This document shows, piece by piece, positions 8,601-16,372 of a stretch of DNA of 64,000 nt; the first letter of the stretch is position 1; every line of letters begins with the position of its first letter. Below the pieces are notes generated by a model. The model did not search any database, was not told the DNA's origin, and worked only from the letters and a program-made list of their open reading frames with translations. The DNA comes from Chlamydiota bacterium (GTDB taxonomy: Bacteria; Chlamydiota; Chlamydiia; Chlamydiales; Parachlamydiaceae). The stretch lies in the NCBI GenBank assembly GCA_013288825.1, contig JABDBC010000003.1:1-64000 (forward strand). The letters are read 5' to 3'. Made by a program: the position numbers and the translations under genes.

Positions 8601-10029
8601 CACCACGCTCAATAGACGATAACTGGGAAGAAGAGCCGCAGAAAACAACTCTGGCCTTGTTGATCTCAGCTACTTTTAAAAACTCAGACATCGACCGATT
8701 GCCTATCTTTCCCGATTCATCAACTAACCAAACTTCTTTATTTCGATTAATTATTACTTTTCCATGTTTATGGTCGAACATAAATTTATGAATTGTTTTA
8801 GGACTATCCATCCCATGTTCTTTAAGCACCCCAACAGTTACGCTATCTGGCCCAAATGATCTAACCACATAGCCATTATCTTTAAAAAAATTATTAAATT
8901 CAGAAAGCAAGTAACTTTTCCCTGTGCCGGCATGACCCTCAACTATCGACAATCCTTTTCCTTCTTTAATAATATTTTCAAACGCCGCTGTCTGCTCTCC
9001 AGATAAATTCTTTGTATATTTTTGAAGACTGATCTCCGGTTCAATCTTAAATTGTTTTTGATTATAAACTCTTTCGCTTAGCCGTAAGATTTGCTTCTCT
9101 TCTTCAATCACATGCTGAGATGTATATTTGCCTGTTGGCTTACTCGTTTCAGGATCAAGCAGTTCAACTATTTCTCCTTGTTTCCAAAAGTCATCTAAAA
9201 CAGCTTTAATGCCATTCTTTGACGCGAATTCAAAAACATCTTCCTGAGTAAAAAAACTACGGGTTTCTAAAATTTTACTAAGAATTGCTTTAGGTTCTTT
9301 GAGCTCAAATGTGTTTGCTTCTTTGCGCAATTCATTCTCTAAGATAATTCCCACGCTATTCTTGCTTCTCATTCGAACAGGTCCTAAGTGGATTTGCGGT
9401 ACAATGCTGTTTCGATCTACGCGAACTGGAATCCCATGCTCCTCAAAATATAAATTTTGATCATCTCCCCATTTATCCCCCCTTTCTGATTTTTCGATAA
9501 CAAGCCCTTTTTTTATCGTTGGCATTAGATCACGTGCTTTTTCACCTAAACTGTTACCGTCTTTATTAAATCGCCGTGTTGTGCCTAGAAAATGAGCATG
9601 TGTATTATGATATGTGCCATCCTCAGAAAGTTCCTTATGTATAGCAACTTGTACACCCAATCCATGTCGAACATAGTTTTTATTTGCATATTCGATAACA
9701 AGATTCTGTCTATCCAAATCTGTTACCTCTATATCGTCTGGCAAAGCAATGACCTCGTGAATAGCTGTTTGAGAGTTTTTTCGATTTTCAGCCTGTTCCG
9801 CAGCATTCCATAAAACGCTTGGATCTCTAAATTTCTCATTAACTCCCTCTGGTAAAAAAACTCCTCCAAAACAAACTTCGCTTCGATTTGAAAAATTATA
9901 TATCGCTTTTTCTTGAAATTTTGTTCCTTCAAAAACAACTCTATCATGAGAAATATATGCAGAGGTACGGCAAGCATTCTCACCTTTAGATCTTTGTAAA
10001 TTTTCGACTCTAGCAAACGGAATAGCCAT
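5683..10029 (-). CDS. traA: Ti-type TraA conjugative relaxase, helicase and TOPRIM fusion
   Basis: This 1448-residue protein should nick the plasmid at oriT and unwind it for transfer. The N-terminal MobA/MobL relaxase domain has a candidate catalytic tyrosine (Tyr25 in RTSAYISHDR) and the three-histidine metal site HNTHAHF at 141-147. A RecD/TraI-like helicase follows: Walker A GHAGTGKS at 364-371, Walker B WLVDES near 433-438, and a UvrD_C_2 motif SRVQGKTYDRAYV at 664-676. The usual GDxxQ motif reads GSSSQL (464-469), losing the aspartate. The C-terminal third is primase-like: KDFEKGDGGGMVQL (975-988), then a TOPRIM fold with VEGEKT (1135-1140) and DNDKAG (1183-1188). The start follows a GAGG ribosome site. 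Divergent from the accessory traD gene. This architecture is known for TraA_Ti of Rickettsia elements. Confidence 0.93.
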   Translation of the reverse strand: MAIPFARVENLQRSKGENACRTSAYISHDRVVFEGTKFQEKAIYNFSNRSEVCFGGVFLPEGVNEKFRDPSVLWNAAEQAENRKNSQTAIHEVIALPDDIEVTDLDRQNLVIEYANKNYVRHGLGVQVAIHKELSEDGTYHNTHAHFLGTTRRFNKDGNSLGEKARDLMPTIKKGLVIEKSERGDKWGDDQNLYFEEHGIPVRVDRNSIVPQIHLGPVRMRSKNSVGIILENELRKEANTFELKEPKAILSKILETRSFFTQEDVFEFASKNGIKAVLDDFWKQGEIVELLDPETSKPTGKYTSQHVIEEEKQILRLSERVYNQKQFKIEPEISLQKYTKNLSGEQTAAFENIIKEGKGLSIVEGHAGTGKSYLLSEFNNFFKDNGYVVRSFGPDSVTVGVLKEHGMDSPKTIHKFMFDHKHGKVIINRNKEVWLVDESGKIGNRSMSEFLKVAEINKARVVFCGSSSQLSSIERGGMFRVFSQEYGSQVLNNIQRQKTKTQLKITNNLAQGRMNQAIGEIVHYGGAKFKWSKEAANRALISQWIADRADFPGASTVIIANSYKEINKFNGCVREQLKKEGTISAEEKLCKTFYGNVFISVGDKIEFRQNNPEIGVVNGLHGLVTKLCENEINVQYQDEKKVQKTIKFDPRDFVHYSLPYAKTYSRVQGKTYDRAYVSNTSYMNLQRFYVAGTRHRYKMYVFSANYEAKNVAGLKLQVSKSGWKGSTLSYTTQKQIQNEKEIRDHSNYINDLKNSPYFISRLRGKTHEAFDVVGSYLKKFHQAALDRPRNEGFYKYEETDYKGQGAVVDITSDELQQYDKNQTKLNWKDLSTESKTLLKSYFDCVDKADALGIVVKEEKASSSPLLHEGEWKKACGIRNKAAYDVMTAIPKESMKKAISQKGIDILNDRSLRHEAYLSMVKENKIDVESGLRQNLEPLLYKLFPDGPTQRTAKGLRFGSNGSLSVTLVGKHSGSYKDFEKGDGGGMVQLISKTLGCDRAGALKWAKEFLGASQSIEVPKHFKNHFKDKEDNWISMKAEANHVSPDLKRIAPFFLKAYTENARYAYKNENGEVLFYTVRLVSKDNPSKKIVLPLSYGRYQGDENPRWQLKGYQEGGKIPLYNLKALHENSQATVLVVEGEKTAEAAQKICERDNMCCVTWSGGASAASKSDWSALSGRNVIIWPDNDKAGFKAADDVCVELRKVGVTSIGVVDKKTLSESFPQKWDLADPLPEGKSQQHIRDLMLNGQGQAVSLDSVVALLGIHEKLEQRFVDKLMINEILWRTDERLRPSLEEKFGSKDWEIKNAIKNETVAILSGRGRVKEELEQKHNVPTEMAKRMEFCALVHQAKTGLLPDDNEIKQLRELVANCNSPARIPEGLANVPKEVADFAVNKTLADQYTSLTSKKISDQHFQQVVTQTALNITKQIEYSRLQEPAIKQKNLQLDLGRP

Positions 10030-10068
10030 ATTAACCTCAGAAATGTATATCGAATCCTATCCTTTTTT

Positions 10069-10113
10069 TTTATCCGTGTCAACGGATAAATATCGCTCGC
10101 AAACGTAGTTTGC
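10069..10113. promoter_or_regulatory. Paired inverted repeats between relaxase and traD: oriT or operator candidate
   Basis: Two perfect inverted repeats lie side by side in the divergent intergenic region: TTTATCCGT (10069-10077) with ACGGATAAA (10082-10090), and GCAAAC (10099-10104) with GTTTGC (10108-10113). Neither has a T-tract in the right place for a terminator. Position next to the relaxase start is typical for oriT and for autoregulatory operators. No nic consensus was identified. Confidence 0.4.
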
Positions 10114-10273
10114 ACATTGCGTATATATTTTGCTTTGGGTGTGTCTCATTTTTGTTGTCTTTTGGTATTTTTTGTCTTTTCATTTTTTCAATCGTTTGTT
10201 ATTGTGAGGTTTATTGAATTATAGGACGCAGTCCTGTATTCATTTTTAAACATATGGCATAGGGAAGACTGAA

Positions 10274-10726
10274 ATGGAAAAAAATCTTGATAAGCAAAGA
10301 GAAAAGCTTGAAAACGAAAAGCAAAAAATATTGATTAAAGAAAAATTATTTCGCGAAAAGGAAAAGAAAAAACGAGTAAAACAATTTTATGAAATCGGTG
10401 GAATTGCGTTTAAAGCAAACATTGATCGTATGGATAAAGAAACAATGCTCGGAGCCTTTTTAGAAATTTCAGAAAGGCTTCAGAAAAACAGTGATCAAGA
10501 ATCATGGAAAATAAAAGCCAATCAGTTTTTGCAGACAGAGCCTTTGAAAGATAAAATCGCTTTCTCTGTAGTATTTTCATCAGAGCCTCAACGTGAAATA
10601 AAAGAGACTTTAAAAGAAAATGGGTTCAAATGGAATAGAATTCGTAAAGAGTATTTAGGTTACGGATCTAGAAACGATTTAGAAAAAATACTCTCAGGTT
10701 TAGAAGCAAAAATTTGTGAAATATGA
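10274..10726 (+). CDS. traD: Ti-type TraD conjugal transfer accessory protein
   Basis: The 150-residue protein starts with a highly charged coiled coil (residues 1-35) and then carries FYEIGGIAFKANIDRMDKET, the signature of the small TraD family of Ti and Rickettsia plasmids (GG-hydrophobic, then a turn and the ETMLGAFLEI helix). These proteins assist the TraA relaxase at oriT. The C-terminal 50 residues form a beta/alpha segment (REIKETLKENGFKWNRIRKE). The ATG follows AGGGAAG at good spacing. The gene is divergent from traA and overlaps dsbB by 4 bases (ATGA). It should not be confused with the F-type coupling protein TraD at 56564-58243. Confidence 0.75.
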   Translation: MEKNLDKQREKLENEKQKILIKEKLFREKEKKKRVKQFYEIGGIAFKANIDRMDKETMLGAFLEISERLQKNSDQESWKIKANQFLQTEPLKDKIAFSVVFSSEPQREIKETLKENGFKWNRIRKEYLGYGSRNDLEKILSGLEAKICEI

Positions 10727-11232
10727 TTACACTCAGGAGCGTGAGAAGCTATAAAAATAAAATGATCTACGGATTTTTTATCTGTTTTAGTGCTTCTCTA
10801 ATGATTCTTGCTTTTTCGTTGTTTCAGGAATTTTTTAATGATGTCAAACCCTGTTTCCTTTGCAAAGTACAGCGAGGCCCCTATTTTGCAATTTTGCTGA
10901 TTTCTCTTTTTGGGTTGACAGGCAAGGTTAGAAATTCAGTTGTCACTAATGCGATTTCTGCTTGTTTGATTGTAGGTTGCTTATTAGCATCATACCACCT
11001 CCTTATTCAGCTTGGTCTTTTCACAGATTTTTGCGCCTTACCTTCAAAAATTCACAGCTTGGATGAGTTTGAAAAACTGTTAGCTTCTTCGGCCTCATCT
11101 AAATCATGTGCTAAAATTTCATGGGCTTTTCTTGGCTTACCTCTTTCATTTTACAATATTCTTATTTCCGGAACTTTGCTTATAATGCTGTGGTTAAAAC
11201 AAATAATACAGGTTGAACGGAGTGATCGCTAA
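10723..11232 (+). CDS. dsbB: DsbB-family disulfide bond formation protein
   Basis: The 169-residue membrane protein has four hydrophobic segments and the DsbB cysteine pattern: CFLC (residues about 44-47) in the first periplasmic loop, followed by RGPYF, and a second pair, Cys105 in TDFCALPSK and the cysteine in SKSCAKISW, in the second loop. DsbB reoxidises DsbA-type thiol oxidases using quinones at the inner membrane. Translation is coupled to traD by an ATGA overlap. The likely partner is the DsbA-like protein in the transfer operon (44240-44815), which would oxidise cysteine-rich TraN, TraU and TraV. The last codons and stop lie in a dispersed repeat (11219-11241), so the C-terminus may have been replaced. 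Confidence 0.85.
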   Translation: MITLRSVRSYKNKMIYGFFICFSASLMILAFSLFQEFFNDVKPCFLCKVQRGPYFAILLISLFGLTGKVRNSVVTNAISACLIVGCLLASYHLLIQLGLFTDFCALPSKIHSLDEFEKLLASSASSKSCAKISWAFLGLPLSFYNILISGTLLIMLWLKQIIQVERSDR

Positions 11233-11241
11233 GGTGGAATG
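11219..11241 (+). repeat. Dispersed repeat, GTGATCGCTAAGGTGGAATG type
   Basis: GAGTGATCGCTAAGGTGGAA is closely matched at 14270-14292 (plus strand), more loosely at 14314-14335 and 16243-16268, and on the minus strand at 22838-22872. This copy overlaps the dsbB stop codon. Confidence 0.5.
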
Positions 11242-11339
11242 TTTTCAATATTGCCATGTGGGTGAGCTGTTTAATACCTAGACAGCCTAAAAACCAAACC
11301 ATTAATTCTTCATTTTAGCATGTTTGTTTCATGTTCTAG

Positions 11340-11580
11340 ACATATTTTAGAGGCATATTATGCCTCTAAAATATGTTGTAGGTTAATTTCTATTTTAGAT
11401 ATATTTTTTAGGCACATTAACACTCTACACATATATGTAAAGGCGTTTTTTGTTTTATTCAATGACATTAGATCTTTTTTCATGCCTGCTAAGATTTTTA
11501 TGTTTTTTTATTGCTTTAAATTATCATATGGTATATGATAATGTCATATCAAGTAAGAGTGCTCGAAAACCTTACTTGAT
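11340..11580. repeat. Three consecutive perfect inverted repeats
   Basis: (1) A 17-bp stem at 11340-11356 (ACATATTTTAGAGGCAT) pairs with 11360-11376 over a 3-base loop. (2) ATTATCATAT at 11520-11529 pairs with 11533-11542. (3) ATCAAGTAAG at 11548-11557 pairs with CTTACTTGAT at 11571-11580 and is followed by nine A residues. None has a proper T-tract. They fill the 377-bp gap upstream of the gene at 11610. The loop of the third contains GCTCGAAAACCTT, whose complement also occurs at about 22903-22916 near the recombinase gene. Confidence 0.65.
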
Positions 11581-11609
11581 AAAAAAAAATCTAAAGCAAG
11601 GAAAAAACA

Positions 11610-12134
11610 ATGAATAATAAAATTTGCGATCTAGTTAAAAAAGAACAATGTGAAGAAAGTAAGATTGAAACTTCAATGCTTCAAAATTCATCAATAGTAT
11701 CTTGTGAAAATTTGAAGAAAAATTGTTCTGTAGAAACGTCTAAAAGTCAATATCAACAGCGTGAGGAGGAAAATCGGCTTTTAGATTATTATATTAAATG
11801 TTTGTATCGGAAGGAGTATATGTACGAGCTATGGCAAAACGACGAATGTGAGTACGAGGAATTTGAGCGCGAGTCCGAGTTAGTGCCTGACGATGAATTA
11901 CTACGCGAAAAAATATGGGCAAGAATGGAGGAAATCGAAGCAGAAAGAGAGACGCGGGACGCATTATCGCTAAAAATGGAGGAAGAACGGGAAGCAAAAA
12001 AGGCATTAGCAAGGTATCCAGTTTCAAAAATTGATGTTATAGCTATAATAAGCTCTGAGTATCTAGAAAGCTGGTGGAATGTCATTAAGAAAGCAATTTA
12101 TTTCTTGATTGGGTCAATTTCAAAAGGACGATGA
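11610..12134 (+). CDS. Hypothetical acidic coiled-coil protein with C-terminal hydrophobic helix
   Basis: The 174-residue product is rich in glutamate, with a long predicted coiled coil at about residues 50-135 (WARMEEIEAERETRDALSLK). A hydrophobic tail near residues 155-170 (VIKKAIYFLIGSI) could touch or enter a membrane. The start is supported by AAGCAAGGA about 10 bases upstream, and the gene ends 8 bases before a strong terminator. No family recognised. Four cysteines sit in the first 45 residues. The long inverted repeats upstream may regulate it. Confidence 0.55.
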   Translation: MNNKICDLVKKEQCEESKIETSMLQNSSIVSCENLKKNCSVETSKSQYQQREEENRLLDYYIKCLYRKEYMYELWQNDECEYEEFERESELVPDDELLREKIWARMEEIEAERETRDALSLKMEEEREAKKALARYPVSKIDVIAIISSEYLESWWNVIKKAIYFLIGSISKGR

Positions 12135-12142
12135 ATAAAAAT

Positions 12143-12172
12143 GACCCCTTTGCGCTCGAACGCCAAGGGGTC
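12143..12172 (+). terminator. Strong hairpin terminator candidate
   Basis: GACCCCTT at 12143-12150 pairs with AAGGGGTC at 12165-12172; an inner GCG/CGC extends the stem after one mismatch. It is located 8 bases after the stop of the gene at 11610-12134. No good T-tract follows (GATAAGATAAAA). Confidence 0.55.
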
Positions 12173-12210
12173 GATAAGATAAAACCCTAAAGCAAGGAAA
12201 TTTACCCTAT

Positions 12211-12303
12211 ATGAACGATCTTACTTGTAACATGAAAAAATATCAACCTGCAAAAAGAGGAAAATTTATTTCTATGATCGCTTGCATTAAAGTAAAATCT
12301 TAG
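12211..12303 (+). CDS. Possible 30-residue peptide
   Basis: A short frame, ATG at 12211 to TAG at 12301-12303, encodes a basic 30-residue peptide (starting MNDLTCNMKKYQPAKRGKF). Its leader, CTAAAGCAAGGAAA, is nearly the same as the one before the gene at 11610, suggesting that the translation signal was duplicated. No family recognised; it may be a remnant. Confidence 0.3.
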   Translation: MNDLTCNMKKYQPAKRGKFISMIACIKVKS

Positions 12304-12493
12304 CTGGACTGTCACTGTCAGCTTGTTGTATATTGTTTTCATTATCATTAAGGATCTCGGGATGTATTTGGCTGTTTGCTATATATCACAAAATGCAAAA
12401 AATTAATAAAGGATGAATATAATGGTTAATTTTAAATCTCTCATGAAAGAAGAGTTTGTTAGATACCAACCGTAAATACAAATATGGGTTATA

Positions 12494-12925
12494 ATGTTTA
12501 TAGTTATGATGATTGATAAATTTTTCCTTGATACCAAAACTACTCCTTTTTTTATTTTTACACTAATTGGAATTGTTGTTTTTAGGAACATTGAAAACAG
12601 AACTCTATTTAATTTTATTATGTTATTGATTCTATCTGGATTTATTTCATTATTATTTTATGCATTAAATAATGTTGCAATATTAATTGGAAACACTTGT
12701 GTGATGTTTGTATGGGCATTCTCTATATTTAACACTTCTATAAAACTTACATCGCGCGGTTTGGCATGTACAGTAATATTATTTATCCTAGGATTGGTTT
12801 TACGTTTTTCAAAACTCTATTTAGATGACCATTGGGTGTATTTTTTGCCTTATCCAGTGCTGACAATCGCTTACTTTACTTCTTTAATATATGGCAAGCA
12901 TACTAAAATGATGTATCAATCTTAA
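12494..12925 (+). CDS. Hypothetical multi-pass membrane protein
   Basis: The 143-residue product has four to five hydrophobic segments (for instance TPFFIFTLIGIVVF, FIMLLILSGFISLLFYAL, CTVILFILGLVLRF) and ends in a short basic tail, consistent with a small inner-membrane protein. No motif identifies a family. A 17-codon frame at 12422-12475 lies just upstream and may be a leader or debris. The two ATGs at 12494 and 12506 are both possible starts; neither has a clear ribosome binding site. It is not obviously in an operon. Confidence 0.5.
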   Translation: MFIVMMIDKFFLDTKTTPFFIFTLIGIVVFRNIENRTLFNFIMLLILSGFISLLFYALNNVAILIGNTCVMFVWAFSIFNTSIKLTSRGLACTVILFILGLVLRFSKLYLDDHWVYFLPYPVLTIAYFTSLIYGKHTKMMYQS

Positions 12926-13114
12926 ATAATAATTAATTGAAGTTCATGATTACGTGAATTACTTATACTGTGTGTTTGTATTTCGAAATATAAGCGAGCA
13001 AAAAATGGCACAAATTATCTTTCCTTTGAAATCGAGAAAGTGCCTACAAAAAGAAGCGCTGATTACAAATTATTGGTTCTACAGTAGTTTCAAATGATTT
13101 ATGAAGAGAGTGAT

Positions 13115-13354
13115 ATGAAAATGAAAAAGCAAGTGGGCAAATACGACTCCTTCAAACCTGTGGAAGAGCTCATTTTAAAGCTAGAGCAAGGAAATGAGTT
13201 AAGGATTTGTCTTATGGAAAATGAAGTGAGGATTTTTAAGATCGAATTTTATTTAGATGGTTTTCCTCTCAGGCCCTACCGCTTTACGGGGAAGATTAAA
13301 GCTTTGCAAAGTTGGACAAAACTCATTGCAAAGCTTTATAAAAATAAATCTTGA
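13115..13354 (+). CDS. Hypothetical small protein
   Basis: About 79 residues from the ATG at 13115, which follows GAAGAGAG at good spacing; an in-frame ATG at 13094 lacks a ribosome site. The chain is soluble, basic and mixed alpha/beta (FKPVEELILKLEQGNELRIC, then a strand pair and a C-terminal helix). I do not recognise the family. It sits just before the large noncoding repeat region, alone on its strand. Confidence 0.45.
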   Translation: MKMKKQVGKYDSFKPVEELILKLEQGNELRICLMENEVRIFKIEFYLDGFPLRPYRFTGKIKALQSWTKLIAKLYKNKS

Positions 13355-13486
13355 GATTGGACTTGTTTCAAAATATTTTTTGGTCTTGCTAGAAAATGAT
13401 AGGAAAAACTCGAATGGAGCGAGCTCATAGGTGAATCGTTTTTCGTGATGTTGCAATAGAAGTCAGTATCATGCATTATAAAAAAA

Positions 13487-13521
13487 CCCATAGCCTGCCC
13501 CGCCAGGGGCTGGGCTATGGG
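13487..13521. terminator. GC-rich hairpin, terminator-like
   Basis: CCCATAGCC (13487-13495) pairs with GGCTATGGG (13513-13521); inside, GCCCC pairs with GGGGC. The stem is flanked by an A-run on the left and GTTTAAATC on the right, so it could terminate in either direction. A diverged copy (CCATAGCAAGCCCCGCCAGG) lies at about 14360-14379, immediately before the satellite array. Confidence 0.5.
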
Positions 13522-13595
13522 GTTTAAATCTAGTAGCCATTAAATAGCTATAAAAAGCTATTAAGTAGCAATCAGTCAAAATTTCAGAGACAAAA

Positions 13596-13720
13596 ACTGC
13601 CCGTTATGTCGGAAGAAACTGCCCGTTATGTCGGTAAAAATTGCCCGTTATGTCGGAAAAAAGGCCACTTTTCTGCCCGTTATGTCGGAAGAAACTGCCC
13701 GTTATGTCGGAAGAAACTGC
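13596..13720 (+). repeat. 22-bp iteron cluster, candidate replication origin
   Basis: The core ACTGCCCGTTATGTCGGAA (first base variable) starts at 13596, 13618, 13640, 13672 and 13694, with a truncated sixth at 13716. Steps are 22, 22, 32, 22 and 22 bp. The chlamydial plasmid origin is known to carry four tandem 22-bp repeats, and iterons of this size bind plasmid initiator proteins, so this is a good oriV candidate. AT-rich DNA follows (TAAATAATAC). The same core is repeated in the adjacent 158-bp array. Confidence 0.7.
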
Positions 13721-13993
13721 TAAATAATACCCAAAGACAGCAAACATTGGCTAACAAATAAAATGTAAATACGAGACCACTTGTCTTGACCTATGCTGAA
13801 AAAAATGGTGATCAGAGATAAAGCCCCTAGATGTAGAACGATATTCAAATGGCGGGTGTTTTAGGCTGTTTTGAAATGTATTCTGAAATATCAGGATATG
13901 AAAGCATGACATATTGCAAAACTTTCAATTTGCCATACGATAATTAAGCGTCGCCGATGTGGATCGTGTTTCGTGATGTTGAAATAGAAATCT

Positions 13994-14338
13994 GTGCATA
14001 TTCCGATTTATCCGATCAGTCATTCCGCTTTTACTGATCATTTCGAGCTGTCGTTCCGCTGTCACCATCCTTATCTTTTTCTGTCTTCCTATGGCAAATT
14101 CGCTGGCGGTTCTCCTGGTTAATTAATTAGAGGCGTTCGCGCTTTAACAATCCGCCCCAATTTGCTCTATCATTATCTTAGCCTTGCAAGCTATTTGTGC
14201 CTTATCATTTCATCTTGAGCCCCATAAAAAAAGAAAGGCCAAAGAAAAAGGATGCAACATTTTCTTATCGAGTGATCGGTAAGGCTGGAATGACTGATCG
14301 CTTAAAGAAGAACGACTGATCGGATTGAGTGGAATATG
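13994..14338. repeat. Imperfect long inverted repeat around dispersed elements
   Basis: The block GCATATTCCGATTTATCCGA (from 13996), continuing to GTCATTCC, is nearly complementary to 14309-14339 (ACGACTGATCGGATTGAGTG and onward). The arms enclose about 270 bp holding another dispersed-repeat copy at 14270-14292. Related blocks are found at 11219-11241 and 22838-22872. It might be a fossil mobile element or an origin-associated structure; no protein is encoded inside. Confidence 0.4.
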
Positions 14339-14393
14339 CATTATGCATCATAAAACATCCATAGCAAGCCCCGCCAGGAGCCGGAGGATGGAG

Positions 14394-16200
14394 TTTTGTT
14401 TTTCCGAGAGGACGACCTCCCATTATGTCGGAAAATTCCTATGTTGGGCAAAACACGCCAAGTTAAGGGGTCGCTTTCAAGTTTACTAGAGGACTTATTG
14501 CCTTTTATGTCGGAAGTATACCTCTTTCATGATGAAAAGGCGTGGGAGAGTTTTGTTTTTCCGAGAGCACGGCTGCCCGTTATGTCGGAAAATGCACATG
14601 TTGGGCAGAACACGATAAACGTAAAGGGTAGCTTTCAGGTTTACTAGAGGACTTATTGCCTGTTATGTCGGAAGTGGCACCTCATTTGTGACGAAAGGGA
14701 GGGGGTGAGTTTTATTTTTCCGAGAGGACGGCTGCCCGTTATGTCGGAAAATGCACATGTTGGGCAGAAACACGATAAACGTAGAGGGTAGCTTTCAGGT
14801 TTACTAGAGGACTTACTGCCCGTTATGTCGGAAGTGCACCTCTTTCGTGACAAAAGGGCAGGGGTGAATTTTATTTTTCCGAGAGGACGACTGCCCGTTA
14901 TGTCGGAAAAAGCACATGTTGGGCAGAACACGATAAACGTAGAGCGTAGCTTTCAGGTTTACTAGCGGACTTACTGCCCGTTATGTCGGAAAAAGCACGT
15001 GTTGGGCAGAACACGATAAAAGTAATAGGATAGCTTTCAGATTTACTAGAGGACTTACTGCCTTTTATGTCGGAAGTATACCTTTTTCATAGCAGAAGAC
15101 GGGGGTGAGTTTTGTTTTTCCGAGATGACGACTGCCCGTTATGTCGGAAAAAGCACATGTTGGGCAGAATGCGATAAAAGTAATGGGGTAGCTTTCGGAA
15201 TTACTAGAGGACTTACTGCCTTTTATGTCGGAAGTATACCTTTTTCATAGCGAAAGGCAGGGGTGAGTTTTGTTTTTTCGAGAGGGCGACTGCCCGTTAT
15301 GTCGGAAAAAGCACGTGTTGGGCAGAACATGATAAAAGTAATGGGGTAGCTTTCGGATTTACTAAAGGACTTACTGCCTTTTATGTCGGAAGTATACCTT
15401 TTTCATAGCGAAAGGCAGGGGTGAGTTTTGTTTTTTCGAGAGGGCGACTGCCCGTTATGTCGGAAAAAGCACGTGTTGGGCAGAACATGATAAAAGTAAT
15501 AGGATAGCTTTCAGATTTACTAGAGGACTTACTGCCTTTTATGTCGGAAGTATACCTCTTTCATAGCAAAAGGCAGGGGTGAGTTTTGTTTTTCCGAGAG
15601 GACGCCTGCCCGTTATGGCGGAAAAAGCACGTATTGGGCAGAACACGATAAAAGTAATGGGATAGCTTTCAGATTTACTAGAGGACTTGCTGCCTTTTAT
15701 GTCGGAAGTATACCTCTTTCATAGCGAAAAAGGCAGGGGTGAGTTTTGTTTTCCCGAGAGGATGACTGCCCGTTATGTTGGAGAATACATATGATGGGCA
15801 AAATGCGACAGTAGAAGGTAGCTTTCAATTTTACTAGAGGACTTACTGCCTTTTATGTCGGAAGTACCTTCCTTCATGACAAAAGGGCAGGGGTGAGATT
15901 TGTTTTTCCGAGAGGACGACTGCCCGTTATGTCGGAGAATTCATATGTTGGGCAAAACGCGACAGTAGTTGAAGGTAGCTTTCAAGTTTACTAGAGGACT
16001 TACTGCCCGTTATGTCGGAAGTACACCCTCCTTCATGACAAAAGGGCAGGGGTGAGTTTTATTATTCCGAGAGGACGACTGCCAATTATGGCGGAGAAAC
16101 TGCATGTTGGGCAAAATATTAAAAGTTTCAGAGGTGCCTTTTCAATCTTACTAGAGGCTTCCTACACGTTATGTTGGAAGTATGTCTCTATTATGTGCAG
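14394..16200 (+). repeat. Satellite-like array, 11 units of about 158 bp with iteron cores
   Basis: Units begin (TTTTGTTTTTCCGAGAGGAC) near 14394, 14551, 14710, 14869, 15110, 15268, 15426, 15584, 15744, 15898 and 16057. Lengths are 157, 159, 159, 241, 158, 158, 158, 160, 154 and 159; the fourth unit holds an internal partial duplication and the last decays. Each unit carries two versions of the CTGCCCGTTATGTCGGAA core (the second often CTGCCTTTTATGTCGGAA) about 90 bp apart. The first is closed by GGGCAG at the end of a GCACATGTTGGGCAG block and the second by GGGCAG near the unit end, so each core could form a CTGCCC/GGGCAG inverted pair. No convincing gene is inside. Likely a protein-binding array for copy control or partition. 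Confidence 0.8.
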
Positions 16201-16318
16201 AAATATGGATACAATTTGAAATTTCATAGAGGATAAGTATGTTAGCCGGAGTGATCACCGAAGAGGTGGTTTCCAGTGGAGATGGACAGAATGTTTTAAA
16301 TAAACAAAAGTTTATATC

Positions 16319-16356
16319 TTACTATATATTGACATTCGATATATAATTCATAAATT
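16319..16356 (+). promoter_or_regulatory. Promoter region of the HAF-repeat gene
   Basis: A perfect TTGACA (16329-16334) is followed after 16 bases by TAAATT (16351-16356); alternatively a perfect TATAAT sits at 16342-16347 with a poor -35 upstream. Both would start transcription just before the AAAGGA ribosome site and the ATG at 16373. Confidence 0.5.
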
Positions 16357-16372
16357 AGCAAAAGGATTTCTA

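Noticed and set aside
11320-11538. 72-codon plus-strand frame between dsbB and the gene at 11610
   Set aside because: It runs through the 37-bp palindrome and a second inverted repeat and has no ribosome site.
14396-14931. Open frames inside the 158-bp array (both strands)
   Set aside because: They consist of repeat units translated by chance; they have no ribosome sites, and the frame is not maintained from unit to unit because unit lengths vary.
13596-16200. CRISPR array
   Set aside because: Repeats are contiguous and long with no unique spacers of constant length, and no cas genes are present in the window.
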